A stretch of 64,000 bases of DNA from GCA-2737725 sp965229355 (GTDB taxonomy: Bacteria > Pseudomonadota > Alphaproteobacteria > Rhodospirillales > Rhodospirillaceae): positions 4,154,001 through 4,218,000 of the forward strand of contig OZ245869.1 in the NCBI GenBank assembly GCA_965229355.1, written 5' to 3'. The notes under the pieces are model-generated. The model made no database searches and was not told the DNA's origin. It saw only the letters and a list, made by a program, of their open reading frames with translations. Below, one piece after another: positions 34,301 to 43,600 of this stretch. Position numbers and translations under genes: made by a program. Position 1 is the first letter of the stretch; every line of letters starts with the position of its first letter.

Positions 34301-36742
34301 CTATACCTTGTCATCCAACACGTCACGAATTTTCGCCGCCAGTTCCGCTCTCCGATAGGGTTTCTGAACCAAATGTTTGCCCGGAGGAAGTCGGCCTTGG
34401 TGCGTAATCGCATTATCTGTGTAGCCCGATGAGAACACGACCTTCAGACCTGGCCGCACAATTCGGGCCCGCTCTGCAAGGGTTGCGCCGTCTACACCGC
34501 CCGGCATCACGATATCTGTAAACAAAATATCGATGTGCTGACCCGATTCTATGATTGGCAAGGCCTCCACACCGCTATTAGCCACAATCACTTGGTACCC
34601 TAGTGATTCCAACAACAGCACAGCGGTTTCGCGCATCATCTCGTCATCTTCGACAACGAAGATCACTTCCGAGCCACGCTCCAGCGGTGCGGCCACCGGG
34701 CGCTCGTCATCACCCCGCACGACCTCAGAGCGCGGGATATAAAGCTTGATCACAGTGCCTTGACCAAGCTCGCTGTAAATTTTCACGTGCCCGTGCGACT
34801 GCTTAATAAAGCCCTGCACCATACTTAAGCCGAGGCCACTGCCTTTACCGACTTCTTTTGTGGTGAAGAATGGCTCGAAAGCTTTGCTGATCACGTCTTC
34901 TGACATGCCAGTGCCCGTATCTGTCACCGAGATCACGACATAATCACCGGGGATGACATCGTAGTTCTCAGCCGCATATCCCTCATCGAGGGATGCATTT
35001 GTGGCTTCAATCGTCAGTTTGCCGCCAGCGGGCATGGCATCGCGCGCGTTGATCGCCAAGTTCAGTACCGCGGATTCAAGCTGCGATGGATCCACTTCAG
35101 CTTTCCATAACGTCGGGGAGGTAATGCAACGAATGTCGATTGCTTCACCCAATGTGCGGATCAGTAGCTTTTCAAGATTCGCAATCAGTTGCCCGACATC
35201 GACAGTCTTCGGGCTTAAGGGTTGCTGGCGCGCAAACGCCAGCAAGCGCGCTGTAAGATCACCCGCACGCTCGGCGGCTTGCCTGATACGAATGATCAGG
35301 GGCTTTAACTTCTCATCCGTAATTTTATCAGCCACGAATTCCAGCGTACCCAAAATCACGCCCAGCATATTATTAAAGTCGTGCGCGATGCCGCCAGTCA
35401 GGCGACCCAAGGCTTCGGTTTTCTGCGACTGATGCAATTGATCAGCCAGGCTTTCTTTCTCCGTCTCGGCTTCTTTCAGAGTCGTAATATCAAGAATAGA
35501 CGCGACAATGCCGATCATTTGCCCGTTGCTGTCTTTGGCAGGATGATAAGAGCACAGCCAGCAGCGAACGAATTTAGGGTCGTCACGGCTGGCGGCTTTC
35601 ATCTCCACGTTTTCAACCGGCTGGGCGGTGCGCAGTACATACTGCAGGATGGGCTCTAACTGGTCCGCCGCAGACGTGCTGACTTCGTGCGGCGTGTGGC
35701 CCAAATGCTCTTCAATCGACTTGCCGTTAAAATCGGCTAGGCGCTGGTTGATGCTGATGTAGCGCAAATTCATATCAAAGAAGCAAATGCCAAAGGGCGC
35801 TGCGTTATAAGTTGTCTCAAGATGCGCGCGGTGCTCACGCACTTCATCTTCACTTGTTCGCAATGCCTTTTGTGCGCGGCCCAAATCACGATTGGTCAAT
35901 GTAATGCGGGTCCACTGATGGACCAGTACAGCCATAAGCGCTGTGAACAACAACAGTCCCAACAACACCATGTCGGGCCAAATCGACTTATTGGCGCTCA
36001 TAAAAGCTTCGGTCGGGCGCAAGGTGGCTTGCAAAACGTGAGAATTCAAATCCAGCGGCGCCTGCGTAGCAACCTTTGTGCCTGTAACCTTGGCTGACTT
36101 CTGATGCGAGAACACAACCTTGCTGTCGTTTTGAATTTCAATCGACGACTGCAAGTCAGTTTCATCGTAAATACCCCTCAACAATACTGTGAGATTGACC
36201 TTGGCGACCAACAAGCCGTCGAAGGTGTTATTCACATGCAGCGGTACAAAAATTTCGGCATACAGTGTGCCGCTGTCATCGGGCGCTAAATTGGTCAGTA
36301 CCGCGCGATGTTCGCGTTCGGCGCGGGAGATCCCCGCTTTGATCACCCTCTGTTCGTCGAACGGCAGGTTCACCAGCCAATTCTCGTCGTCCTTCGTCAT
36401 CGACCAACGATGCACTAAATCCATATCGATCCAGTGAATCACTTCCAGGGATGGGTGATCATTCAAAATCGCTTTGGCATCCGTCGCCCATGCGATACGT
36501 GGCGTGCGTTGGAGAGACGTCCACCACTTGCCCATGCGCGAGAGTGAGCTTTCCATGCTGTCGACACGCGCAGAGGCCAGTTTGCAATACGAGCGCAACC
36601 GGGCATCGAGAATGGATTGAAGATTGTCGTCTTGAATTTCGTTAAGCGCGTGCCACGTCAAAACACTGATGCCGATGCCAAGCGCGGCAACGAGCGGAGC
36701 TAGAAACGACAAAAGCCGATGAGACCAACGTGCTGAGACCAT
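34301..36742 (-). CDS. hybrid sensor histidine kinase (periplasmic sensor-PAS-HisKA-HATPase-receiver)
   Basis: 813 residues from ATG 36742 (MVSARWSHRLLSFL), chosen because the transmembrane helix follows directly; the longer frame from 36856 adds 38 residues of unlikely sequence. Domains: TM 8-32, periplasmic Cache-like sensor 33-255, TM 256-274, PAS about 307-422, HisKA with phospho-His454 in GGIAHDFNN, HATPase about 552-677 (LNLAINARDAMPAGG, DTGTGMSED, GKGSGLGLS). A C-terminal receiver (about 695-812) has Asp in LFTDIVMPGG and Lys in LVQKPY. It probably phosphorylates the NarL-type regulator downstream. Confidence 0.92.
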   Translation of the reverse strand: MVSARWSHRLLSFLAPLVAALGIGISVLTWHALNEIQDDNLQSILDARLRSYCKLASARVDSMESSLSRMGKWWTSLQRTPRIAWATDAKAILNDHPSLEVIHWIDMDLVHRWSMTKDDENWLVNLPFDEQRVIKAGISRAEREHRAVLTNLAPDDSGTLYAEIFVPLHVNNTFDGLLVAKVNLTVLLRGIYDETDLQSSIEIQNDSKVVFSHQKSAKVTGTKVATQAPLDLNSHVLQATLRPTEAFMSANKSIWPDMVLLGLLLFTALMAVLVHQWTRITLTNRDLGRAQKALRTSEDEVREHRAHLETTYNAAPFGICFFDMNLRYISINQRLADFNGKSIEEHLGHTPHEVSTSAADQLEPILQYVLRTAQPVENVEMKAASRDDPKFVRCWLCSYHPAKDSNGQMIGIVASILDITTLKEAETEKESLADQLHQSQKTEALGRLTGGIAHDFNNMLGVILGTLEFVADKITDEKLKPLIIRIRQAAERAGDLTARLLAFARQQPLSPKTVDVGQLIANLEKLLIRTLGEAIDIRCITSPTLWKAEVDPSQLESAVLNLAINARDAMPAGGKLTIEATNASLDEGYAAENYDVIPGDYVVISVTDTGTGMSEDVISKAFEPFFTTKEVGKGSGLGLSMVQGFIKQSHGHVKIYSELGQGTVIKLYIPRSEVVRGDDERPVAAPLERGSEVIFVVEDDEMMRETAVLLLESLGYQVIVANSGVEALPIIESGQHIDILFTDIVMPGGVDGATLAERARIVRPGLKVVFSSGYTDNAITHQGRLPPGKHLVQKPYRRAELAAKIRDVLDDKV

Positions 36743-37050
36743 TACCGACACTACCCTGCCAAACCCGATCTCAATACAGATTTGTTCAAATTTCAACCAT
36801 GGCGAGATCACATCGTGTGCTGCGATGCATGCTGAAATTTTTGAAGTGCATAGCAACGCTTTAGAAAAGGCGTGGAGAACATAAATTGCCTGCTAGAAAC
36901 GAGCAGAAGCAGAAAATAGAAAATAAAAACAATAGGTTAAAGTGTGCGACAAACCCCATCAAAAGAATTTTGCACATATCGCCCTGCCCCCATCCTTCCT
37001 GGTACATATACCTACGATTTATTGTGACGGTTATTTACTAGCTTGAACGT
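36743..37050. other. divergent intergenic region
   Basis: 308 bases between the kinase and pyrophosphatase-like starts, with an A-rich tract (36900-36940). It presumably contains both promoters, but I cannot place -35/-10 pairs with confidence, and I see no RNA gene. Confidence 0.4.
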
Positions 37051-37578
37051 ATGACAGATTTTATGGGGCTTCCCACGCGCAACGCCAAAGGTGCGGTGCA
37101 TGTGGTGATCGAAACCTCCAAAGGCATGGGCGCGAAATGCAAGTACGAGCCTGACTTGGAGGCATTTAGCTATGGCCGCCCCTTGCCGCCGGGCTTGGTT
37201 TATCCGTTTGATTGGGGTTTTATTCCGGCCACATGCGGTGCCGACGGTGATGCATTGGATGCGTTAGTGTTGCATTCATCAGCTTGCCCTGCCGGAACAG
37301 TCATTCCTTGCCGCGTCGTTGCCGTGCTGGACGTACGCCAAACCGAAGACGGCAAAACGTTTCGCAATGACCGTTATATTTTACGCCCCATCACTGCCCA
37401 AGGTGTTGATGACGTAAAATTCAACAAACAGCTTAAAACCAAACTTGAGAATTTTTTCTTAGATGCAGTGTCCATGACGCCAAAGAAGCTAAAATTCTTA
37501 GGCTGGCGCACAAGCACCGAGGCGCTGCGCCGTATCATTAAAAGTCATCAAGTTTGGGTGAAGCGGAACGCTGCTTAA
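37051..37578 (+). CDS. inorganic pyrophosphatase-like protein, C-terminal half diverged
   Basis: 175 residues. The first half keeps family I pyrophosphatase residues: KYE (Lys and Glu of the active site), the Arg in YGRPL, VYPFDWGFIP and the DGDALD metal site. The second half does not: the usual DEGEDDK loop is replaced by QTEDGKTFRNDR, and the C-terminal HYK motif is missing. It is thus either a divergent phosphatase or an inactive paralogue of the housekeeping enzyme, which would be elsewhere. The stop overlaps the convergent basic-protein gene by 4 bases. Confidence 0.8.
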   Translation: MTDFMGLPTRNAKGAVHVVIETSKGMGAKCKYEPDLEAFSYGRPLPPGLVYPFDWGFIPATCGADGDALDALVLHSSACPAGTVIPCRVVAVLDVRQTEDGKTFRNDRYILRPITAQGVDDVKFNKQLKTKLENFFLDAVSMTPKKLKFLGWRTSTEALRRIIKSHQVWVKRNAA

Positions 37579-37835
37579 GCTGCGGCTAACCGCGTCCGGC
37601 GGTGACGGCGGCGTGCGCTCAACCAGCCTTTCGACTGCGATTTTTTGCCAAGCTGGAAAAGGGGTCGCGATTTGCGTTTAGCCCGGCGGCGCTCTTGCGC
37701 ATGCTTGGCGACTGATTTTGTAAGTGACCGTTTTGCAGCCCCGACACGTCGCTCGGCACTGTTACGTAAATCATCGATCACCATCGCCCAATGCAAAAAT
37801 TTCACGGCCATTTTGAAAACACGGATAGGGCGCAT
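37575..37835 (-). CDS. small highly basic protein
   Basis: 86 residues from ATG 37835, supported by GGGAG 7 bases upstream. The N-terminus MRPIRVFKMAVKFLHWAMVI is hydrophobic-basic, and the rest is rich in Arg, Lys and Ala (SVAKHAQERRRAKRKSR, SARRRHRRTRLAAA), a composition expected for a nucleic-acid-binding or ribosome-associated protein. No family is recognised. It is antisense to nothing, ending 4 bases into the pyrophosphatase-like gene. Reality of the gene rests on its ribosome-binding site and composition. Confidence 0.5.
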   Translation of the reverse strand: MRPIRVFKMAVKFLHWAMVIDDLRNSAERRVGAAKRSLTKSVAKHAQERRRAKRKSRPLFQLGKKSQSKGWLSARRRHRRTRLAAA

Positions 37836-38061
37836 CGCAAATCTCCCAAGCAAGAATTCCAAGCAAGAATATTCGTCTTGGGCTGATAACGCAGTAACCG
37901 CGCGCTTTGTTCAACATCGACAAAGTTCAATATACTCGAAACAAAATTCCTGATGCCGCGTTGAGTTGACACTGGTGGGGCTGCACCATGGCCGCTGAAC
38001 CCCATGCCGTGCTTTCATCCACTTTCAATCCAAGTATGTCGGGACCGAAGGATTGTCAGCA

Positions 38062-38550
38062 ATGGGAACAACAACAGAACTTCAATCTGTCTTACGTCCG
38101 CGCACGAAACGCGTGCAGAGTTATGATTATCGCAGTTCGTTGTATCAAATTTTCCCGCAAAGCAGCGTTGTGGTTCAATTTCATATCGATCAGCAATGCT
38201 CGATCCTTGATGCTTTTCTGCAAAGCCAAGCCATTGAGTTCGGGGTTTTCTTAAGCGCCTATAACCCGCATGGCCTGAAACAGCCCGCCATCAACAACAC
38301 CATCGCGCATCATCAGCTCACAGCACTATTGAAAGCTGAATTTTGGGAATATTTTCCGGCAGCGGGTGGACGCAGTGATGTGCTTGCTGCGGGCCAAACA
38401 AAAGACGTAGAACCTGCCGTATTTATTCTGAATATGGACTTGTCTGAAGGAATGGATTTGGCCAAGCGCTTCGCCCAAGAAGCGTTTGTGCAGATTGTAC
38501 GCGGGCATCCACCCGCGTTGATTTGGACCGAACAACCAGTGATGAATTAA
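38062..38550 (+). CDS. DUF3293 family protein
   Basis: 162 residues from ATG 38062 with GAAGGA 9 bases upstream; a TTG three codons earlier is less likely. The segment IEFGVFLSAYNPHGLKQPAINNTIAHHQL fits the DUF3293 hallmark (an ITAxNP motif followed by an Asn-rich helix), and the C-terminal LAKRFAQEAFVQIVRGHPPALI is the expected helix-strand end. No function is known for the family. It is soluble and likely monocistronic, upstream of the TPR protein by 88 bases. Confidence 0.72.
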   Translation: MGTTTELQSVLRPRTKRVQSYDYRSSLYQIFPQSSVVVQFHIDQQCSILDAFLQSQAIEFGVFLSAYNPHGLKQPAINNTIAHHQLTALLKAEFWEYFPAAGGRSDVLAAGQTKDVEPAVFILNMDLSEGMDLAKRFAQEAFVQIVRGHPPALIWTEQPVMN

Positions 38551-38638
38551 AGCTTAGAGATAGCAATATCGCCGCGTATAGATTTTAGGCTATGGTTGAG
38601 CACCTGCCACGTCGGCAGACTGCTTGTTCTGGCCTTCT

Positions 38639-40270
38639 ATGATCTCGTCGCCCTCATCCTCTTTGCTCGACATATCAGTTGCCTATAAAAATGCAGTTCA
38701 TGCGTTTCAACAGGGCAAGTTGACTGACGCCGACGCTCTGTGTCGCAGCGTCTTACAGCATGATCCCAACCATACTCATATTCTAACTCTTTACGGCTTG
38801 GTGTTGCTTGGACTGCGCCAATGGCAACAGGCAACGGACACATATAACCGTTTGCTAGAGCGGCAGCCCCAGCATGTCGAAGCCTTGAACAATCGTGCGC
38901 ATGCACTTCAACAACTTGGCGACATCGAAGCGGCGCGCGCCAGCTTTGATGCAGCGGTAGCCGCCGCCCCATCGAACCCAGACATCCTCAAAAATCGCGG
39001 ATTGTTGCTGTTAGAAATGCGCAACTACGCCGCAGCGTTGGCGGATTTTGAAAGCAGCCTCTCCATCAGACCTAACGATGCTGATGCCTTGAATGAGCGC
39101 GGCAATGCTCTTCTGAAATTGAACCGACTGAATGAGGCGCTCGCGAGCTTTGATCAAGCCATTGCTTTAAAGCCTCATAACGCTGCGTTTCATACGCATC
39201 GCGGCGGCGCACTGATGCGCTTACGACGCATGGGTGAAGCGCTTGCAGCATATGCAATCGCGCAAAAAAATGACCCTTATCATGCCAAGGCTCATCTCAA
39301 CGAAGCGATGTGTCGGTTAATGGTAGGCGACTTTGCTGCAGGGTGGGCCAAGTACGAACACCGCTGGCAGTGCGAGCCCATGAACGCAGCGCAGAAGCAT
39401 TTCAATGTGCCGCTATGGCTAGGCGAGAGCGATATCCGCGGCAAAACTATGCTGCTGCATGCCGAGCAAGGTGCAGGCGACACGATTCAGTTCTGCCGTT
39501 ATGCGCCGTTGCTGGCCGCGCGCGGGGCGCGGGTATTGATGCAAGTACCCTCGCCATTAAAAGACCTCATCGCCAGCTTAGACGGCGTAACCGGCGTTTT
39601 TACTGAAACTGAAGCGCTTCCGTCTTTTGATGTTCACTGCCCGATGATGAGCTTGCCACTGGCTTTCAAAACAACCGCGCCAAATATTCCAGCACAGGTG
39701 CCGTATCTCCACAGCGCGTCAGATAAAGCGGACGCTTGGCGCAAGCGTTTACCGCAAACGGGTTTGCGCGTGGGCATCGTGTGGTCGGGCGATGCGCGCC
39801 ACGGCGAAGACCATAACCGCTCCATTCCTTTCTCTGCCCTTAACCCCCTGCTCGATACAGATGCAACGTTCCTGAGTTTGCAAAAGGAGTATCGTGCGGA
39901 CGACAAAGCGCGTGTGCAGCAACGTCACAACATGCGCGATGTCAGCGATGAGTTGCGCGATTTTGCAGATACGGCGGCGCTGATCACGCAACTCGATCTG
40001 GTGATCTCGATTGATACATCCGTCGCGCATTTGGCAGGCGCGTTAGGAAAGCCGGTGTGGGTCTTACTGCCGCATGTGGGCTTGGATTGGCGCTGGCTGA
40101 TCGACCGCACCAATAGCCCCTGGTACCCGACGGCCCAGCTCTACCGGCAGTCAGAGGCAGGCAACTGGACCAACGTGATTGCGCGCGCCGCACAGGATAT
40201 CGGCCAACAGAGAGCCAACGAGCCCAAAACAGCTGAATCAGCCCATTCAAGCCCCGCCAACCTATTGTAA
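38639..40270 (+). CDS. TPR protein with glycosyltransferase-9-like C-terminal domain
   Basis: 543 residues from ATG 38639; the in-frame TTG at 38624 is an alternative and neither has a good Shine-Dalgarno. Six or so TPR units fill residues 10-225 (for example AVHAFQQGKLTDADALCRSV, LNNRAHALQQLGDIEAARAS, ALAAYAIAQKNDPYHAKAHL). The C-terminal half has features of GT-B heptosyltransferase-like proteins: LLHAEQGAGDTIQFCRYAPL, RVGIVWSGDARHG and VISIDTSVAHLAGALGKPVW. Such proteins are frequent in Rhodospirillales and are thought to modify surface or flagellar proteins; that role is inference. Confidence 0.88.
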   Translation: MISSPSSSLLDISVAYKNAVHAFQQGKLTDADALCRSVLQHDPNHTHILTLYGLVLLGLRQWQQATDTYNRLLERQPQHVEALNNRAHALQQLGDIEAARASFDAAVAAAPSNPDILKNRGLLLLEMRNYAAALADFESSLSIRPNDADALNERGNALLKLNRLNEALASFDQAIALKPHNAAFHTHRGGALMRLRRMGEALAAYAIAQKNDPYHAKAHLNEAMCRLMVGDFAAGWAKYEHRWQCEPMNAAQKHFNVPLWLGESDIRGKTMLLHAEQGAGDTIQFCRYAPLLAARGARVLMQVPSPLKDLIASLDGVTGVFTETEALPSFDVHCPMMSLPLAFKTTAPNIPAQVPYLHSASDKADAWRKRLPQTGLRVGIVWSGDARHGEDHNRSIPFSALNPLLDTDATFLSLQKEYRADDKARVQQRHNMRDVSDELRDFADTAALITQLDLVISIDTSVAHLAGALGKPVWVLLPHVGLDWRWLIDRTNSPWYPTAQLYRQSEAGNWTNVIARAAQDIGQQRANEPKTAESAHSSPANLL

Positions 40271-40290
40271 TAAAAAGATAAATAGGCCGT

Positions 40291-40319
40291 TTGACATTCC
40301 CCCACGCGGCTCGTAAATA
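40291..40319 (+). promoter_or_regulatory. sigma-70-type promoter of tRNA-Met
   Basis: TTGACA at 40291-40296, a 17-base spacer, then TAAATA at 40314-40319. Transcription would start near 40327, about 40 bases before the tRNA. Confidence 0.75.
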
Positions 40320-40365
40320 AGCCGCCTTCCGCGCGGCACCTCTAGGCGTGGATTTCGATTGGTAT

Positions 40366-40440
40366 GGCAGAGTAGCTCAGGGGTAGAGCAGCGGGATCAT
40401 AATCCGTTGGTCGGGGGTTCAAATCCCTCCTCTGCTACCA
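40366..40440 (+). tRNA. tRNA-Met (CAT), elongator type
   Basis: A 75-base cloverleaf with encoded CCA. The acceptor GGCAGAG pairs with CTCTGCT (G1-U72 wobble), the D arm contains GCTCAGGGGTAGAGC, and the anticodon loop ATCATAA has CAT at the anticodon. The T arm is GGGGGTTCAAATCCCTC. The G1-U72 end and anticodon stem match the alphaproteobacterial elongator methionine tRNA rather than the initiator, which lacks the first pair and has three G-C pairs in the anticodon stem. An Ile2 (lysidine) identity is less likely. Confidence 0.93.
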
Positions 40441-40656
40441 ATTCTTTCAATAAAAACAGCACCTTAGAACAGGCTCGGCGGGCATTGCCCCTCGCCGTCG
40501 ACGGCAAGCTGTTTTCGCATGCGACCCAACGTGCGCCATGCCCTCTTTGCGGCATCCATTTCTACAGCAGATATAAACTTATAAGTTGTGAGCCATCCCA
40601 CTATCCCTCAAATTGCGAACTTATTGATTAAGTTGAGTATTACACGAGGCGCTACT

Positions 40657-43600
40657 TTGCATTGGGTTCGTTTTTTATTCGCTGCGGTTTCTATTTTCTG
40701 CGCGTCATCGGCGTTGGCACAGACTGGTAAAGTCACTGCATCAGCCAGCATAGTTGGCAACGGAACCGTATGGGGCTTTAGTTTTGCCCAAACAGCATCT
40801 TTGGACTGCCCCTCAAAATGCAGTGACTCATTTACGTCGGGCACATATCTCAACTTAAGCGCAACACCAGTTAATGCAGGTTGGCGGTTCTCACATTGGA
40901 TCGTCGCGGGTTCTCAAATCGTCGAAGGCTCAACAACTACCTCACAAATTGCGGTCATACTCAACGCGAACACGACAATCACGGCAACTTTTGTTGCCGT
41001 CCCAAACCCACCAACGGCAAAACTCAGCTTAAGAATTACAGGGCCAGGAGAGGTGACAAGCGACATCGGCGGCTTGGCCTGTTCAGATAAATCATCCGCG
41101 CCTTGCACCCAGGATTACATACAAGACCAGACTGTGGTGTTAATCGCACGGAGCAGCCTTTCTCGACTTTTGAGTTGGAGCGGCTGCACGAACGTAAATA
41201 ATGGTCAATGCATAGTACGGATGAGCCAAGCGAAAGAGGTGACTGCAACTTTTGCATCAGTCGAAAATCCTAAACCAAAACTTAGTGTCAGGATTTCGGG
41301 ACAGGGTGAAGTCATTATGGAGCGCAATATCATTTGCTCCGATAAGTCACCAATGCCCTGCACACAGGAATACGCACAAAACGAAGTTGTCGGATTGTAC
41401 GCACGAGCCACGACTTCTCGTTTTTTGCGTTGGATAGGATGCCCGATCGTGAGCGGTCCAAACTGCACGGTGACAATGGATCAAGCGAAAGAGATCACCG
41501 CAGTTTTTGACGTCCCGAACAGTAAAACTGTGACAATCAACATCATCGGCAGTGGCACAGTTCAAGGCCTCGTGTTTGCCTCACCATTAGGATTTACGTG
41601 TAAAGCCAGTTGTACTGCGTCATTCCCCATAGGTACGGATGTAACCGTTGCGGCCTTTCCCCTCAATTCTAATTGGCGGTTCGGATCGTGGACTGTGGAT
41701 GGTGTGCCGCGTACCGGCTCCCCCTTCGCCGACATTGCGGGAACTTCATCTATCGGCATCCGCACAGATGCCGATATGACCATCAACATAACATTCCTAC
41801 CTTTTGGAAACCCAAAACTGAGTTTGAGAATTACAGGACAGGGTGAAGTAAGCAGTGCCACAGGTGATTTCACCTGCACATATCTCGTCTCAATGCCGTG
41901 CATGAAAGAATACGCACAAGGGCAAACTGTCACACTAGTCGCGCGAGCAACGACTTCGCGGTTTTTAAACTGGACTGGATGCACGAGTACTGGGGGCAAC
42001 ACCTGTAACGTCTTAATGGATCAAGCAAAGGAGGTTACCGCTGCATTTGAAGATCCGACCCCACTCACGCTTAACATCATTGGTGAAGGCACGATCACGA
42101 GTACGCCGACTGGCGTAAATTGCAAAAGCAACTGCAGCGTAGCGTTTAATAAAAATCAAGTCGTAACCTTAACGGCGATACCAGCCGAAGGATGGCGATT
42201 CTCTTACTGGGCCAATGCGTGTACCGGCACAGGCACCTGCAGCGTCACAATGAACACCAACAAAACAGTCCAAGCGGTATTTACCAAACCTACGACCGTT
42301 GGCAATTTCACCGAGTTCAGTGTGGCTTCAGCCAATAGCAACTTGCGACAAATGACAGCAGGCCCTGATGGCAATATTTGGGTGACACAATCAAATGCCC
42401 GCAAAATTGCAAAAATCACTCTGGACGGAACTGTAAAAGAGTATGCGATTCCAACGAATGCCAATCCCTACGACATTGTAGCTGGGCCAGACCAAGCACT
42501 GTGGTTTACATTGGCCACAATAAAGCTTGGCCGCATCACAACCGATGGCGTTGCCACCGAGCACCCCATTCTGGCAGTTGCGGATGCCTCCGCCATTGAT
42601 CGCTATGGGATTGCGACAGGCCCAGATGGCAACATCTGGATTGCCGAATACAACGCAAACGCCATCAGTAAAGTAACGGCTTCAGGCGAAGTGAAACGCT
42701 TCTTTACGGCGGGCGGACCACGACACATCGCAACCGGCCCAGATGGGAATTTGTGGTTTACACAAACCGGCAGCAACAAAATCGCACGGATTACGCCGTC
42801 AGGCGAAATTACCGAGTTCTCAGTTCCTACAGCGAATGCAGGCTTGGGCGATATTACGCGTGGGCCCGATGGCGCGATGTGGTTCATTGAAGAACAAGCG
42901 CGCAAAATTGGCCGCGTTTCAATGACAGGTGCAATCACTGAGTTTGAGGTCACTAGCACCACAGCACTCTCGGGCGCAAATATCGTGACAGGGCCTGACC
43001 AAAATTTGTGGTTTACGTACGGCACATCCGCGCGACTGGGCCAAATGACGATCTATGGCGTGCTGACCGAGTACAACACACTCTCAACAAACGGCACCAC
43101 GCAAGGCATCGCGACCGGCTCCGATGGCAATATTTGGTACACCGATTCAACCGCCAATAAGATCGGGCGTTTGACGTTGCGGGCCGTACGCCAAGGAGCC
43201 GTGTTCTCAACAGCGCAAGACTCAGCGCGTTCATTTTTAAGATTTGCGAACACGGGCACAACAAACGGACGGGTGAGTGTATCGCTGCTCGACCCTGATA
43301 CCGGCCTATCGCTTAATCATTGGACCAGCCCCAATATAGCTCCTAACGCATCAGCGCAGGTCTACATCGACACAATCGAGCGTGCCGGCAACGCCACCTT
43401 CACCAAGCCCGAGTATTATTCAGTTGCCGTGCGACCGCATCTGGATGGTTACATGCAACACGTACTGTGGAAACCAAGCGACGGAACACTGACAAATTTA
43501 AGCACCTGCGATACCGGTGTGACGGCGCCAGATAAGCAACTATTTAACGTACACTCGACAATGTTGGATGAAGGTTATCCAGCGACGATCGCAGTCAGTA

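Noticed and set aside
37645..37953. Plus-strand ORF of 102 codons opposite the small basic protein
   Set aside because: No ribosome-binding site and shadow-like composition; the minus-strand frame with GGGAG is preferred.
40366..40440. tRNA-Ile2 (CAT, lysidine) identity
   Set aside because: The acceptor and anticodon stem sequences match alphaproteobacterial elongator tRNA-Met more closely; decided by pattern memory, so a tRNA classifier would be decisive.
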